From Onchidella celtica (taxonomy: Eukaryota > Mollusca > Gastropoda > Systellommatophora > Onchidiidae), in the NCBI GenBank assembly GCA_963931925.1, contig OZ007571.1:9576444-9640443 (forward strand): DNA of 64,000 nt, in the 5' to 3' direction. Position numbers and translations under genes: made by a program. Positions 38,063-49,237 of the stretch are shown here, in pieces (the first letter of the stretch is position 1; each line of letters opens with the position of its first letter). The notes beneath the pieces were generated by a model. It worked only from the letters and a program-made list of their open reading frames with translations. It ran no database searches and was not told where the DNA came from.

Positions 38063-38096
<34 letters not shown>
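37866..38096 (+). repeat. GA-rich array
   Basis: About 230 bp of GA-dominated sequence with GT and GC interruptions. The arginine/glutamate-rich frame crossing it is not a gene. Confidence 0.93.
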
Positions 38097-38099
38097 TTA

Positions 38100-39342
38100 C
38101 AATTACATTACCAGAGGATAAAATACTTTGAAGTCTTGGTCGTTCCTATCATAATGACCTACTTTTCTTCTCTGTCAGCTCATTATCTTCTTCATTATAT
38201 TTATATGACCTCTTTTTCATCTCTTTTTCATTTCCACCATCCGTGTCGTGCTTTTCTTCTGCTTCTCCGTCTTCTCCTGTGGCTACATACGCTACAGAAT
38301 AAAGCCGTTTATGTCCGAATGACCTTAATATGTAAATCCACAATTTTTCTGCCAACTCCCCAAAATGTCTGTGTTCAAAACAACACCAAAATCTCCTCGG
38401 GGTCAGTCATCTCTGCTCTTGCAGAAAAGTAATATATCATAACTTGATCGTTTTTCCCGAGACACAGGATACCGAGTCGAATCAATTCGCCATTATTCCG
38501 TCCTCCAATTTGCGCGCGTATCATCTATGACAACAATGCAACGATTTGCACCACACCCCTTCAAAATTGAAAGGAAAAGAGTAGCACTCACCGTATTTAT
38601 ACGCCCCCAATTTGTGGACATACAGTGGGAAAAGGAATGGTTGGTCTCGGGGTTTCCTAATTCTGTATCTTTCATTTATTGCACTCTCGTTAAAAACTGA
38701 CCATTAATTTGCATCTTACCAAGGAGAGATCAAAATTTGTGTTGGCATGCAGTATTGCTGTTATAGTGATGTACATCTATAATAAGGCAGATGCATGCTC
38801 TAGTCGTCTTCTACTCTATGAGTATCAAATAAATGGAATTATCAAGGTTCCATCTCTCTGAGGATTCCCCCGCTTAGATCAAGGTGTGCGTATACTTCTG
38901 GAGGCATTAAAGAATAGAAAGGTAGCCTTTCCTTTGATCTCTCTATATATAGCCCTTTCACGCCTACACCAAAGAAATGAAGCACCTGTTTCCGTCAAAC
39001 TTTCGGTGTTCTTCAGAAAATAAACCGTAGTTTAAACTGCCTTTACAGACTTTGCGTATATCCGAAGGAGGCAATGTGGATGTGGATCCATGAAAGAATT
39101 ATTTTCTGACGTGGACTCGCAACACATCTTGTGCTCTCTGAAAGAGGTTGAGATCTACAATCTGATTTAAAGACTTTTTATACACATTAAATTTACAAAA
39201 TTCCCTCTGGATCTATATATCTATACAAAACAATTTTTGAGAAATTTAGCCATGTAATCAATTATTTTATCACACTGTTAAATTTCATTTGCGAAATTTG
39301 AACTGATGAAGCGCTGAATATCAAATCTAGATAGAGTACCAT
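38100..39342. other. Non-genic stretch
   Basis: No gene, RNA or transposon signature was recognised. Confidence 0.4.
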
Positions 39343-40208
39343 ACGAGGGGCCCAAAGTGGCCTTATATAATTGTGCATGCAAAACATTTAAAGTTGCCCA
39401 TGGCTTCTATTTCTGATGATCATTGAGATGAGCTGCGAGTGACGTGGGGGTATGGGTGACTACTGACCGTACGTTCGCTAAAGATGGAACCACTGTATCC
39501 TATCTTTGTTTGGTATCGAACCGGCCACTAATGGCCTGTCCCAGCGTCCGCCCCGGTAAGTTGACAGTCAAGTGTTTTTGAAGTGTTCCGCTTAAAAACC
39601 ACCGTTACTACGTTTTATCGATCGCGGTACTGACAAAATAAAGAAGAAAAAAAAAGGAATTCTTCCGACTCTGTGAAATTCCAATTTTGCTGTGAATGTT
39701 GTCGATTTTTTCTTCATCGGCGGCTTCAATATCTCAGCTCATAAGGCTAACCAATATCACATACGTGTTGATGTATGGCTCTAGCGATGGACACCGGATG
39801 TCTGGAATATATCATAGAATTTGAGCTGACCATTGGAGTGGAACAACACAATAAACTTCTCTCTCTCAAAGGCAGAATTTTTTTTAACGAAACAAGTTTG
39901 TCAATCCAAACAGGAAAGAAAAATCTAAGAAAAAGAAGGTGTAAAATGATGAATGCTACAAAGGGAGAGAAAATTGAAAGTTACAAGGAATAGAGAGAAG
40001 GCAGGGCAAACGGAGCTGAAGAACAGGAAAATAAGATCATTGAAGGGGGAGAGAGAAAGAGGGAACGCCGGAAAGCCAAGCCATGAAATGTATAGAAAAG
40101 GAAATAAAAAGATGGGGATGTGGGTGTCTACTGAGCGTACGTAAGCTAAAGATGGAACCAGTGTATTCTATCTTTGCACAATTAAAAACGACCACTTTGC
40201 GCCCCTCG
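39343..40208. mobile_element. Possible 870-bp element with imperfect terminal inverted repeats
   Basis: The left end ACGAGGGGCCCAAAGTGGCC is matched by an inverted copy at the right end (reverse complement ACGAGGGGCGCAAAGTGGTC); in both cases TAATTGTGCA follows within 20 bp. Inside, a block of about 60 bp around CTACTGACCGTACGTTCGCT with AAAGATGGAACCACTGTAT (39456-39510) recurs directly near 40124-40178. No transposase frame was seen and no target duplication is clear. Confidence 0.5.
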
Positions 40209-40227
40209 TGTTTTTGGGTTGTTGTTT

Positions 40228-40275
40228 TTTGAGGGGGGGGGGTGTGGTGTGGTGTGAGGTGGAGGGGGTATTCTA
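40228..40275 (+). repeat. G-rich tract
   Basis: G runs and GGTGT units give a G-quadruplex candidate. Similar G-rich runs are at about 40981-41000, 41070-41094 and 45038-45057. Confidence 0.75.
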
Positions 40276-40428
40276 TCTAGCTGTCGGAAGATAAGACATC
40301 ACTGGGAAAAGAACATGGATTATGTGCCATAAGCGATCTCCCAGACCTGTCACTGGTGTGAGCACACGGGTAAATGAAGTATATTGTTTTATTTGGTGTG
40401 TTTGCGTATATGCTATAAAAAGAATGAT

Positions 40429-40734
40429 TGTTGTTATTTGTACGTACGTACCCCATGTGTTTTACACTAGGGGTACGTATTTTAGAGCTTTTTGTGACTC
40501 CAGAGCTAGAGAGCTCCTCCCGAAATAGCCTTAACAACAGCTTTAATTAATTATTCTTTCACATTATCTTTTTGTCTTCCTCTTGTTTTTTGGTTGAAAG
40601 TATAGGGATTATGGTGGGGGGATTCTATCATATTTTTAGGGATGAGGATAAGGACGGGATTAGGGATAGGTACGTGTACATATTATGCGCCTCTACCGCA
40701 AAACGGTTGGGTTGCGTACGTACAAGTACCAACA
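40429..40734 (-). mobile_element. GTAC-rich MITE, copy 3
   Basis: This 306-bp copy is the best-preserved of the three. On the plus strand it starts TGTTGTTATTTGTACGTACG and ends with the inverted counterpart (CGTACGTACAAGTACCAACA). The interior matches 22711-23003 and 23891-24165 in reverse orientation. Confidence 0.8.
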
Positions 40735-41445
40735 GACGTTTATACATGCGTATGCCATGAAAAAAAAAGTCCAAAAACGAACAAACAAAACAGTAAAAAA
40801 GTTCAGATATTATTTTCCCGGGACTGATCTGAGGATTAGACGCCATGACATTACAAACTACACGGTTTTGAAAGCCCAGACTACGTGAAGAGTGTTGGAT
40901 CTAATAATGGAGAGACAGTTGTCCACACAAAGATGTTTGAAGCGGGAGGCAAAAATAGAAAGTGGGACACACATGACGAAGTGGGGGGGGGGGGGGCGGT
41001 GGTGGAAATAAAACGATAGGATTTAACAAGTGTTAAATTAAGAGTCAGCACAGACGGAGTCCTTAAGGGGTTGGGGAGGGGGGGGAGGGGGGTGCTTAAA
41101 AATCACTTTATTATACCGTAATTTACTCCATTCGGTGTAAGCCATGCAAAAGAAAGTAGGTGAAGGGAAATATTCCTACAGAGCATTTGCCAGCCTCGCT
41201 GCCCATACATCACATATAACACAAATCACACAAATTTAATAAAACACGTCCGGCGAAGGAAATAGATTAAACTCATATCTTCAGACTTCAAAGGATATAA
41301 GAAATCTGTACACGGGCAGCATACACAAATCTGGATGTTTACCTTATTCTGTACATGGAGATTATGAACTCGGAAAATACAGGAAGACGCCGGAAAGCCA
41401 CGGGGAAGAGCCGCTCCGCCCGGTAACTGAGCTTCTAACAACAGC

Positions 41446-41470
41446 AACAACAACAACAACAACAACAAAA
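41446..41470 (+). repeat. CAA trinucleotide run
   Basis: A short CAA run upstream of the large inverted repeat. Confidence 0.9.
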
Positions 41471-41491
41471 AACAAACAACTAAGAATTCTA

Positions 41492-41694
41492 AGGGTAGCC
41501 ACACAAAGGCCACCGAATTCGGTCACCGAGCCACTAGGCGCTTTAGGTGAGAAGAATTGCACTACATAAACGGACCGAATGTTACAGTACGTGGGCTCTG
41601 TGTGCAGTTGTTGAAATTATATAGTGCAATTCTTCTCACCTAAAGCGCCTAGTGGCTCGGTGACCGAATTCGGTGGCCTTTGTGTGGCTACCCT
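41492..41694. repeat. Perfect 73-bp inverted repeat with 57-bp spacer
   Basis: 41492-41564 and 41622-41694 are exact reverse complements over all 73 positions (left arm starts AGGGTAGCCACACAAAGGCC and ends GAAGAATTGCACTA). The spacer at 41565-41621 is not repetitive. If transcribed it would fold into a long perfect hairpin. It has no coding capacity and no recognised TIR motif. Perfect arms imply a recent origin or gene-conversion upkeep. Confidence 0.95.
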
Positions 41695-42346
41695 AAGACT
41701 CAATTTTGCACGGGAATTTTTTCAGTCTGACTCATAAGTGATCTTTTGTACTTCATAGTCACAGAATGGCCAGATACAATACTATAATATGTTTATCACT
41801 ACAATACTAAGACAAGCCATGCGACTTGTATTAAAATATCATTAATGAATTATAGGAAACAACAGACCACTGGCCTCTACCTGACCCCCAAATGGAAATT
41901 CATCCAGACAAGTGGTTCTTAACCTTTCAAAACGCATCCACTCCCTCACCCCAGCCCCAATTCATGGCTCATAGCTTTATTTGCCCCCACCGACTGGTTT
42001 TCAGTGACTGTTTCCTGCTTTCTCTCGGTATTTTAAAATTCGGCTAGCGATTTTAGAGACATCATTAATTTAGCTGGCAGAATTTCAGGGGTCTACCAAG
42101 GCCTACCAAAACTGATAGGGCAATCCAGATCTTTCAAATTTAAGCAATGCAGAATGAGTTGAGTATCAGAAGCAGTTGCCTTGCACAACATGGAAAAAGT
42201 AAGCATAAATGCCACACTTTAGGTCCACAAAACGTTGTGTGCATCATTTAACGGCTTTCCTACCCCTCCCCTCCTTCCCCAGGAAACCTCAGAATCTCCC
42301 GCCCCCTCACCCCTCTCGGGCTTCTCGGGAATTTATCTTTGTTTTG

Positions 42347-42708
42347 TGTTTAGGTCTTTATTTAAGGAGATTCGCTGCCCTTGGCATTTACACCTCACTT
42401 TTTTATTTTCTTGTTAGGGTAGGGATTCGTTTTTTAGAATTTTGCCCGGGCAGTGGCCTGTTCGGCCTGCTCTTTTCGATTTCCAACCGCCAAGGTATCT
42501 TTAACGTGCGCAACGTACACACGGGCCCTCCGAATTTTTCGTCCTTATCCGAGAAGATTAGGTGCTCGATCTTACCTACCATAGGATCAGGGACAGGAAA
42601 ATATGAGAAAAATCCCAAAATTCCAACATGCCTGCACCGACCGGGATTTGAACCCGGTACCTTCGGCATCAGAGGCGAGCACCTTGCCCCTAGGCCACCG
42701 CGTTATCC
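42347..42708 (-). mobile_element. tRNA-headed SINE, long form, minus strand
   Basis: Head, central domain and 3' region match the SINE at 31639-32116 in reverse. The B box reads GGGTTCAAATCCCGG on the minus strand and the 3' end is AAATAAAGACCTAAACA. TTGTTTTG at 42339-42346 and 42709-42716 is a plausible 8-bp target duplication. A 257-codon frame on the plus strand runs across this SINE and its flanks; it includes translated SINE sequence such as NRQGIFNVRNVHTGPPN and is not a gene. Confidence 0.85.
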
Positions 42709-42774
42709 TTGTTTTGGAAGGGTAACAACTCTTGACAGACATGTACACCTCGCTGTGCTTGTTTCGCTTTCTCG

Positions 42775-42802
42775 TTGTTGTTGTTGTTGTTGTTGTTGTT
42801 TT
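42775..42802 (+). repeat. TTG trinucleotide run
   Basis: About nine TTG units. Confidence 0.9.
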
Positions 42803-44745
42803 TGTCATCTTCGTGGCTTTGTTAGCCCTGACAAGGGCTCCCTAATGGGCTGGTTGCTTCTCTGCTCGTCTGATTTTATACCCTTTTCTTGTTGGTATCT
42901 AGTACTCAATAGGGCTCTTTTGGGGGGGCTGACGCCAATAGTGAAAGTGAGGTTCCCCAAGGTTTTAGAACCACCGATCTAGACAGACCGCTGAGGCTCT
43001 TGGGATTGCAGCACGTGTTGATCAGGATTCAAACTGACAATAATGCAATGCCAATGTAATAACACTGTCGCCCTTCGTGATAGATCCAAGTCGCCCTCAT
43101 TAATTTACATTATATAAAGGAGCAGAGGATTCAATAACTCTCTTGTTTAGATACAATACGCCCGCTGTGGACGATCACGTTGGGGCCGTGGCTGGGAATG
43201 AATGAATACACACAAAATGGGAGGCTGGAACATACGGTTTGATGATAATAAGCATGAGGCGATGGGAAGGAGGGGGAATATAAGAAGAGATACACAAACA
43301 CTTAAAAAACGGAATAAGAACAAGTTAAACTGAGAAGCTTGACTTGGACAAAAATAAGAGTGGGCGGAGTTTTGGTGTGAGGATTATTTTACCACACAAA
43401 CGTGAAATTAGTGACATCTTTGTACAGACACTAAATCCAATCTGTTCTTTTTTGGAATTAATTTTCACAAATCCCTCGTGTAGGTAGACACAGACTGATA
43501 GTAGCGAATAATGTCATCATCTTTATTCATGTTTACACTGAACTGTAATTTCAGTCCTCATTCATTCTTAAGCGGTATACTGTATGTTGGTACCCATTCA
43601 CTTTTCATCACGAATCGCAATTGCATCTAATTTCCTTTCCCACGTTTATTCCCCGTATATTCAGATTCACGTGCATCAATTGTCCTTATGTGCACAGATA
43701 AATGCATTCCCCTAGGCCCTACGAGAGCAGAAAGATGCACGTCCGCACCCAGACACTTACGGTCACGTTCACATGAACAAACACGAATGCAGCGAGTAAC
43801 GCTACTTCCGAATCCCAACATACAAAAACAATGTCATAAACTATTCTGCCCTTTTCGCCAAAGCTGCTCACCGGGAACAGGACGAAGAACATCTCTTGCT
43901 AGTTTTCTCTACACAACCGGAAGTTGAGGAAAAGGTGGGTATCTTTGCGCATGACACTGGCTTCCGGCACGCGACCCGGATGTTCGCGCCCCGGGGGAGG
44001 CTACTTTTCCTACAGGCAAATTATGGAGGACAACTGTTAGGAAAGATTCAAAGGTCTTTGTTGCAGCTCGTCCCTTTAGAGAATCCACCCTCCACGTTAA
44101 GACACTGCATAGCACAAGTATACTAATAAAACGTGTCTCTCGACCTACCTCGCCCCCCCCCCCTCACAATAAAGTACAAACATTTAAAATCATGAAAAAT
44201 GTGCATTATGAAAAAAGTACAGAGAATCCTTTGCAGCTGTTGCTGTAGTTGTTCACGGATACATTAGAACGGTTGCTATTTTTATTCTTGAATGAATGCT
44301 GGAAGTTCGCTAAAAGATACAGAATATATTCCACGACTCGAGGACTTCGCACGTAACGTATATTATACAGAGACATGAGTACTGTGCGATGTCAATCTAA
44401 GATACAAATCCTGATGATGCAATGGCCGTAAACTGAAGCCCAAAAAAGGCAGTTCAGTTAGTTCTAAAACAAAACAAGCATTCCAATATAACATCTAACC
44501 CCATGCTTAAAACACGTAAAGACATTGCGCTGGTTTAATCTCATTAACTTAAGCAATGATTTTAAATACAATAAGACACTCGGGCAGAATGCCAGTGACC
44601 TTAAGGCAAGCTAAAGGCTAATAGATAGCGAAAAAAAAGGTCACATTAGTAAGTTGTACAAGGGACATTTAGCGAACGAATCACCCTTTTCACATTCAGG
44701 AAATGCTAAAGTTTCCATCCTTTGAGAGTACAGAATGCGAAAGGC
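42803..44745. other. Non-genic stretch
   Basis: No gene is supported. A C run lies near 44153-44164. Confidence 0.4.
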
Positions 44746-44748
44746 TGA

Positions 44749-44910
44749 AGCTGGGTTTTCATATACGGAAACGGAAGAGACAAAAATCCGTGAAGTAGTA
44801 AACAGAAAGAGTTTCCGTGTGCACGGAAACGGCTTTTTCCATTCATATGAAAACATTCTATTTTAGTAATTGAGAGGTTTTTACTTTTCCGTACACGCAG
44901 AAACCCAGCT
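44749..44910. mobile_element. MITE family M1, copy 2 (TSD TGA)
   Basis: The 162-bp element starts AGCTGGGTTTTCATATACGG and ends TTTCCGTACACGCAGAAACCC then AGCT, the inverted counterpart. TGA flanks both ends (44746-44748 and 44911-44913). It is a diverged relative of the copy at 33740-33927, sharing termini and the GAAACGG and AAAACATTCT blocks. Confidence 0.82.
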
Positions 44911-44913
44911 TGA

Positions 44914-45810
44914 GGTCAGCCCACTTCACGATTTCAGTATGACAACATGTAATTATGGCCTACGACACAGGCCTATAAATGTCAAACCATACTGTAAAAT
45001 AGATTAAAGAAGAAAAAAAAAGTTGGGTCCGGGGTTCGGGGGGGGGGGGGTGGGGGAGAAGAATAAAGGCCAGTGAGACAGGATGAGAGGGTGAACCACT
45101 ATTGTACGCGTAATATGTCTGACATACAACATCAATTATTGACTGCTCCTGACTGTCTACAGAAATAGATTATGTACTATACATTTCATAGCTACACATT
45201 AGAATAGTGTTACAAAATACAAGCCTGTCTATTCCTAGTGCCTTTGTGCCAATTTTTATGAACCAGTGTATTTTGGCACTGGCTGCAGTTATTCGAATGA
45301 CCTGTTTCAGACTTTCAATTTAAGATTACTTTAGACTGTTACGAAATCCTTGCCGGTAGTACTTCAATGCTACACTCGATTATTGGCCCATCTGACCCTA
45401 CATTATATGCCCGGTGATTTTCCTTGTTGCTGCCAGGTCTCAGAATGCTGTAACCATTCCTTCGGTCTAAACTCTGTGCTTATTCCTTACGAAGTGTTTA
45501 TCCGTCGATATCGTCGGATAAAATGTCCCCTAGGATTTTTTTTTTTATCCGTCAACATAAATTCTGTATTTGCGAGTCATCTCCCCTGATTCTAACCCTT
45601 TCTCCGTCCTCCTCCCTTGTTCCGTACATCCCGACGCGATCAACGTTCGTATTGGGCGAGTGTCGATAACGATATTGAAATTGGAGAGACTTGGAATTTT
45701 ATTGATTTAATGGATACATGGCATGCGAAGGTCTAATCCGTTGATATGGGTTTCTTGGTTTGGTCATGCTTATTTAGTAAGAGTTTCCTCGCAATTGGTT
45801 AGGGTCCTCA
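44914..45810. other. Non-genic stretch
   Basis: A G run lies at about 45038-45057. I recognised nothing else. Confidence 0.4.
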
Positions 45811-46150
45811 GTAGCATAGTTGTTAGCATCTCTGCCCGTCAGGCAAGTGGACGTGGTTCGATACTCAGCGCGGCATTTTTTAATTTTTTTTTTAATAAGT
45901 CTTTTTATTAGGCATCAATCTTTCTTTTTTTTTTAATCCAATAACAATAGGGGAAGAAATCCAGTTTTACTGCGGTTTTTTTTTTTTTGGTATCTACACC
46001 TGTCAATCGGGGGACAGTGGTTCCATTCTCAGACGGGTAGATTTTTTTTTTTTTTTTAAAGTAATCAATCTGTTTGGTAATTTTTTTTGTAATCCAACAA
46101 CATTGGGAATAAATCCAGTTTGCTTGTGTGTTTGTTGTTGTTGTTTGTCG
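45811..46150 (+). repeat. Tandem pair of tRNA-Asp-like units
   Basis: The first unit (45811 to about 45985) begins with a tRNA-like sequence whose anticodon-loop region reads CCGTCAG and whose T-arm contains GGTTCGATACTC; it resembles tRNA-Asp(GTC) with mismatches in the anticodon and acceptor stems. A T-rich segment and an ATCAATC, AATCCAATAACA, AAATCCAGTTT block follow. The second unit (about 45990-46150) repeats the 3' half of the tRNA-like part (CTGTCAATCGGGGGACAGTG) and the same downstream block. It is a tRNA-derived retroposon or SINE dimer, not a functional tRNA gene. Confidence 0.55.
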
Positions 46151-46160
46151 GCACCAATAC

Positions 46161-46243
46161 CTGCAGATAAACCCGAGCTTTATCCGCTAACACTGTTGGC
46201 GGCCCAAGATCTGCCGATAGTGTTGCCGGATAAACCCAAGCAG
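46161..46243 (+). repeat. Diverged units of the 36-bp satellite, left of the RTE copy
   Basis: The segment contains CCGATAGTGTTGCCGGATAA ACCC and an inverted relative (GGTTTATC-type), homologous to the unit of the array at 47308-47607. The RTE-like LINE therefore sits between satellite units. Confidence 0.65.
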
Positions 46244-47285
46244 AGAAACACTGTGGAGAATATTGAGACATTATGGAATCCCAGAGAAGATGGTGAACCT
46301 TATCAAGAGCATGTACGAGGGGACAAGTTGCAGAGTCGTACACGATGGCGAGCTTACTGACAGCTTTGATATCAAGACTGGTGTTAGGCAGGGTTGTTTG
46401 CTGTCCCCATTTCTGTTTGTCCTGGTGATTGATTGGCTTATGAAAGAAACCACCAGTGGAGGAAGAAATGGCATACAATGGACCCCATGGACACAGCTGG
46501 ACGATCTAGATTTTGCAGATGACTTGGCACTATTGTCGCACACACACGACCAGATGCAAGCAAAGACTACAGCTCTAAAGAAAATTTCAGAATCTATTGG
46601 ATTGAGGATACATCCTGCGAAGTCGAAGGTCCTAAAAATTGTTGCACCCCCAAGCGCACAAGTCAGAGTAGGAGATCAACCACTGGAAGAAGTAGAGTCC
46701 TTCTGCTATCTTGGTAGTATCATTGACAATAAGGGAGGAACAGAGGCAGAAGTCAAAGCACGAATTGGAAAGGCACAGGCAGCTTTCACGTCCTTAAGCA
46801 AGACTTGGAGAACCAAGGATATATCTCTAAAAACAAAGCTGAGGATATTCAACTCGAACGTGAAGTCAGTCCTGTTGTATGGATGTGAGACTTGGAATGC
46901 GTCCCAGGCCTGCATAAAGAGAATCCAAGTTTTCATCAACAGATGTTTGAGGAAGCTACTTAAGATCAGATGGACAGACAAGGTCAGCAATGAAATTGTA
47001 TGGAAAAGAACAAGACAGAGCCCAGTCAGAGAGGAAATTGGTAGGAGGCGATGGAGATGGATCGGCCACACTCTCAGGAGGCCAGGAAACAGCATCACGA
47101 AGAAGGTATTGGATTGGAATCCCCAGGGCAAGAGATCAAGAGGAAGGCCGCGCGGAACGTGGAGAAGAGCCAGAGAAAATGATGTGCAACGAAGCGGAAA
47201 GACTTGGAATAATGTAAAGAGACTGGCCCATGATAGAGAGGGATGGAAAGTGTTTGTTGGTGGCCTATACCCTGATCCAGGGTGA
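46242..47285 (+). pseudogene. RTE-like reverse transcriptase, C-terminal two thirds
   Basis: The frame is open from the truncation point to the TGA at 47283-47285, giving about 347 residues with no start codon of its own. Motifs in order, counting from 46263: GIPEKMVNLIKSMYEGTSCR, GVRQGCLLSPFLF (palm motif B, residues 40-52), DLDFADDLALLSH (catalytic motif C with the two aspartates at 86-87), then HPAKSKVLKI and FCYLGSIID. The C-terminus RRRWRWIGHTLRRP and GKRSRGRPRGTWRR with a final WKVFVGGLYP is characteristic of RTE-type elements. Endonuclease and N-terminal fingers are missing, so it cannot move by itself. It differs from the other copy at about five residues over the shared 285. Confidence 0.85.
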
Positions 47286-47308
47286 GAAAGGCAATGATGA
47301 TGATGATC
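46242..47308 (+). mobile_element. RTE-like LINE, 5'-truncated, copy 1
   Basis: The element starts abruptly inside the reverse transcriptase and ends after the stop with a short UTR and a TGA trinucleotide tail (GGCAATGATGATGATGAT), the microsatellite-like ending typical of RTE elements. It is inserted within a 36-bp satellite. The copy at 54537-55442 is nearly identical and in opposite orientation. Confidence 0.85.
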
Positions 47309-47607
47309 CGCCGATAATATTGACGCATAAAGCTGGGCAGTATTCGCCGATAATATTGACGCATAAAGCTGGGCAGTATTCGCCGATAATATTGACGGAT
47401 AAAGCTGGGCAGTATCCGCCGATAATGTTGACGGATAAAGCTGGGCAGTATCCGCCGATAATGTTGACGGATAAAGCTGGGCAGTATCCGCCGATAATGT
47501 TGACGGATAAAGCTGGGCAGTATCCGCCGATAATGTTGACGGATAAAGCTGGGCAGTATCCGCCGATAATGTTGACGGATAAAGCTGGGCAGTATCCGCC
47601 GATAATG
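47308..47607 (+). repeat. 36-bp satellite array, about 8 units
   Basis: Units read CCGCCGATAATGTTGACGGA then TAAAGCTGGGCAGTAT. The first two differ at TTGACGCATAA and in ATATT; the rest are nearly identical. The 36-bp period keeps a frame open (a repeated dodecapeptide), which I do not call a gene. It lies between the RTE tail and dispersed repeat D2. Confidence 0.95.
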
Positions 47608-48021
47608 CTGAAGTCCCCGTCCCTGCCCGGGATAAATCGGTTTGAATATTAGTTTCAGTTCTGGGTGGTTATTATGGACCTGCTTGATCTTGCCTGTTCC
47701 TATTTGTTTATTTTATTTTTGTTTGTTTGTTTTTAATTAAGTCTTGCTACTCTGCCTTTGTGGGTTGACACCCTGCGCATCCCGTACAATAGCATGATTT
47801 GCGCACGGGTTAGTGTGTTTGATAGTGAACACATCGCGGGAAGTGATAACGAAACCTTAAAATGGCGAACCATGACTCGAAATATATCTAAATGATGGCG
47901 AAACAATGAAAAATGAAACGTAGAAGCCTGAACATTTCATAATTTCTAATATAGCCCATGTTAATTTCGAATTGATAATATGCTGTTGTGCAAAGTTTGA
48001 AGCCTGAGTGTGATGCGGTTC
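47608..48021 (+). repeat. Dispersed repeat family D2, copy 2
   Basis: It matches 18131-18545 in the same orientation, beginning GAAGTCCCCGTCCCTGCCCG. It follows the satellite array directly, whereas copy 1 has no array beside it. Confidence 0.85.
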
Positions 48022-49237
48022 CTGAGCCTTAGGTGACCAAAGATTCGAGTTACCAAAATATGTAGATAGATATCTGACAGGAGTATTTTCCCATGCATAT
48101 AAACAGGTGATATGCTAATCACACATGTCTTAAATGAAAAAAATAACATGGCAGAACAGCAAAAACTGAAACGAGAAATTCTCCTGCGGTATTTTAATTT
48201 TTCTTTTTGATCCACACACATCGACAGCTGTGCCATTATCACCTCGGTTACAGAATGCAAATCACAGCAACTGCAACTGTCGAGGTAGCTGATCATGGAA
48301 ATGGCATCCGAGAGATATGGAAAATTTATCTGTTAATTTCCTTGTGCTGTTAGGGAGCAAGACAGATAGGGAGTTATATCACCTTAGCGTGAACGTGCGC
48401 TTGAGTTCTTCACTGGAAAGTTATAGTCAGGAAAACCAGAAAAATTTAAGACTACTCGAAGTATTATTTGTTCCTGGCTGTGTTTTGAGCTATCCTCATA
48501 TTTTTAAAAAAAAACATGTGGAAGATTTGGTTTTTCGAAAATTTCAAAATCCGTAAATTCTGAGTAACTTTCTGAAGTTTCAGATTGCTCACTCCAAATA
48601 AAATTTTGACTATGGTATGAACTGGCAGTGACAGGACGCGATGTTGACACAAGTTGTTACTTATATTCTGTTTCTCTTGGCAAGTACAGACAAAAACTGC
48701 CCACTAGATGCCTTTAGTGCAGCTAACTGCTGGTTAGTACATATACTTTTGCTAAAGAAATGCCATAACACAAGAAAGATTAAAACGCCACAACTGAAGA
48801 AAAAGTAAAGATATTCCCGTTAGTCATCACATGATGTGCTGAGTTTAGGTGGAATTTTCATCACATAACAGTGAAAAACCGCATATCTCACAAGCTATTC
48901 TTTGACATCACTTGACATTACTGAAATTGCCCGTCTTCTGATTCTTCACACTTCTATCACCTGAAAGTGAACAACTTGACATCTGGCATAAATTTCCGGG
49001 AAAAAAAAAGAGAACAATTTCATGTCTCAGCACGCTTGTTCTGAGAGCTCCTTACTTACACTCCCTTTTTGATGAATTTACCAAATTTTTAATACTTATA
49101 TCATACCAACAGTGTTTTCACTGTATTTTATATGAACTGGAAGTGAAAGTGAAAGTGATTTGATTAAATTTTTAATCTCTTAGTACCAGATTTGTGATTA
49201 TAGCTGGAAGGTAAGGGTGGATTGAAAAATTTCCAAA
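48022..49237. other. Non-genic stretch before the CR1-like LINE
   Basis: No gene is supported. The last 100 bp or so may be 5' UTR of the CR1-like LINE (a GAAAGTGAAAGTGAAAGTG run at about 49142-49159 could lie at or near the element's start), but the true 5' end is not visible. Confidence 0.4.

Noticed and set aside
42209-42982. 257-codon plus-strand frame
   Set aside because: It runs through an antisense SINE (NRQGIFNVRNVHTGPPN is translated SINE) and unrelated flanks. Similar database proteins would be the same artefact.
47230-47652. 140-codon frame with repeated dodecapeptide
   Set aside because: It is a translation of the 36-bp satellite after the RTE tail, without a credible start.
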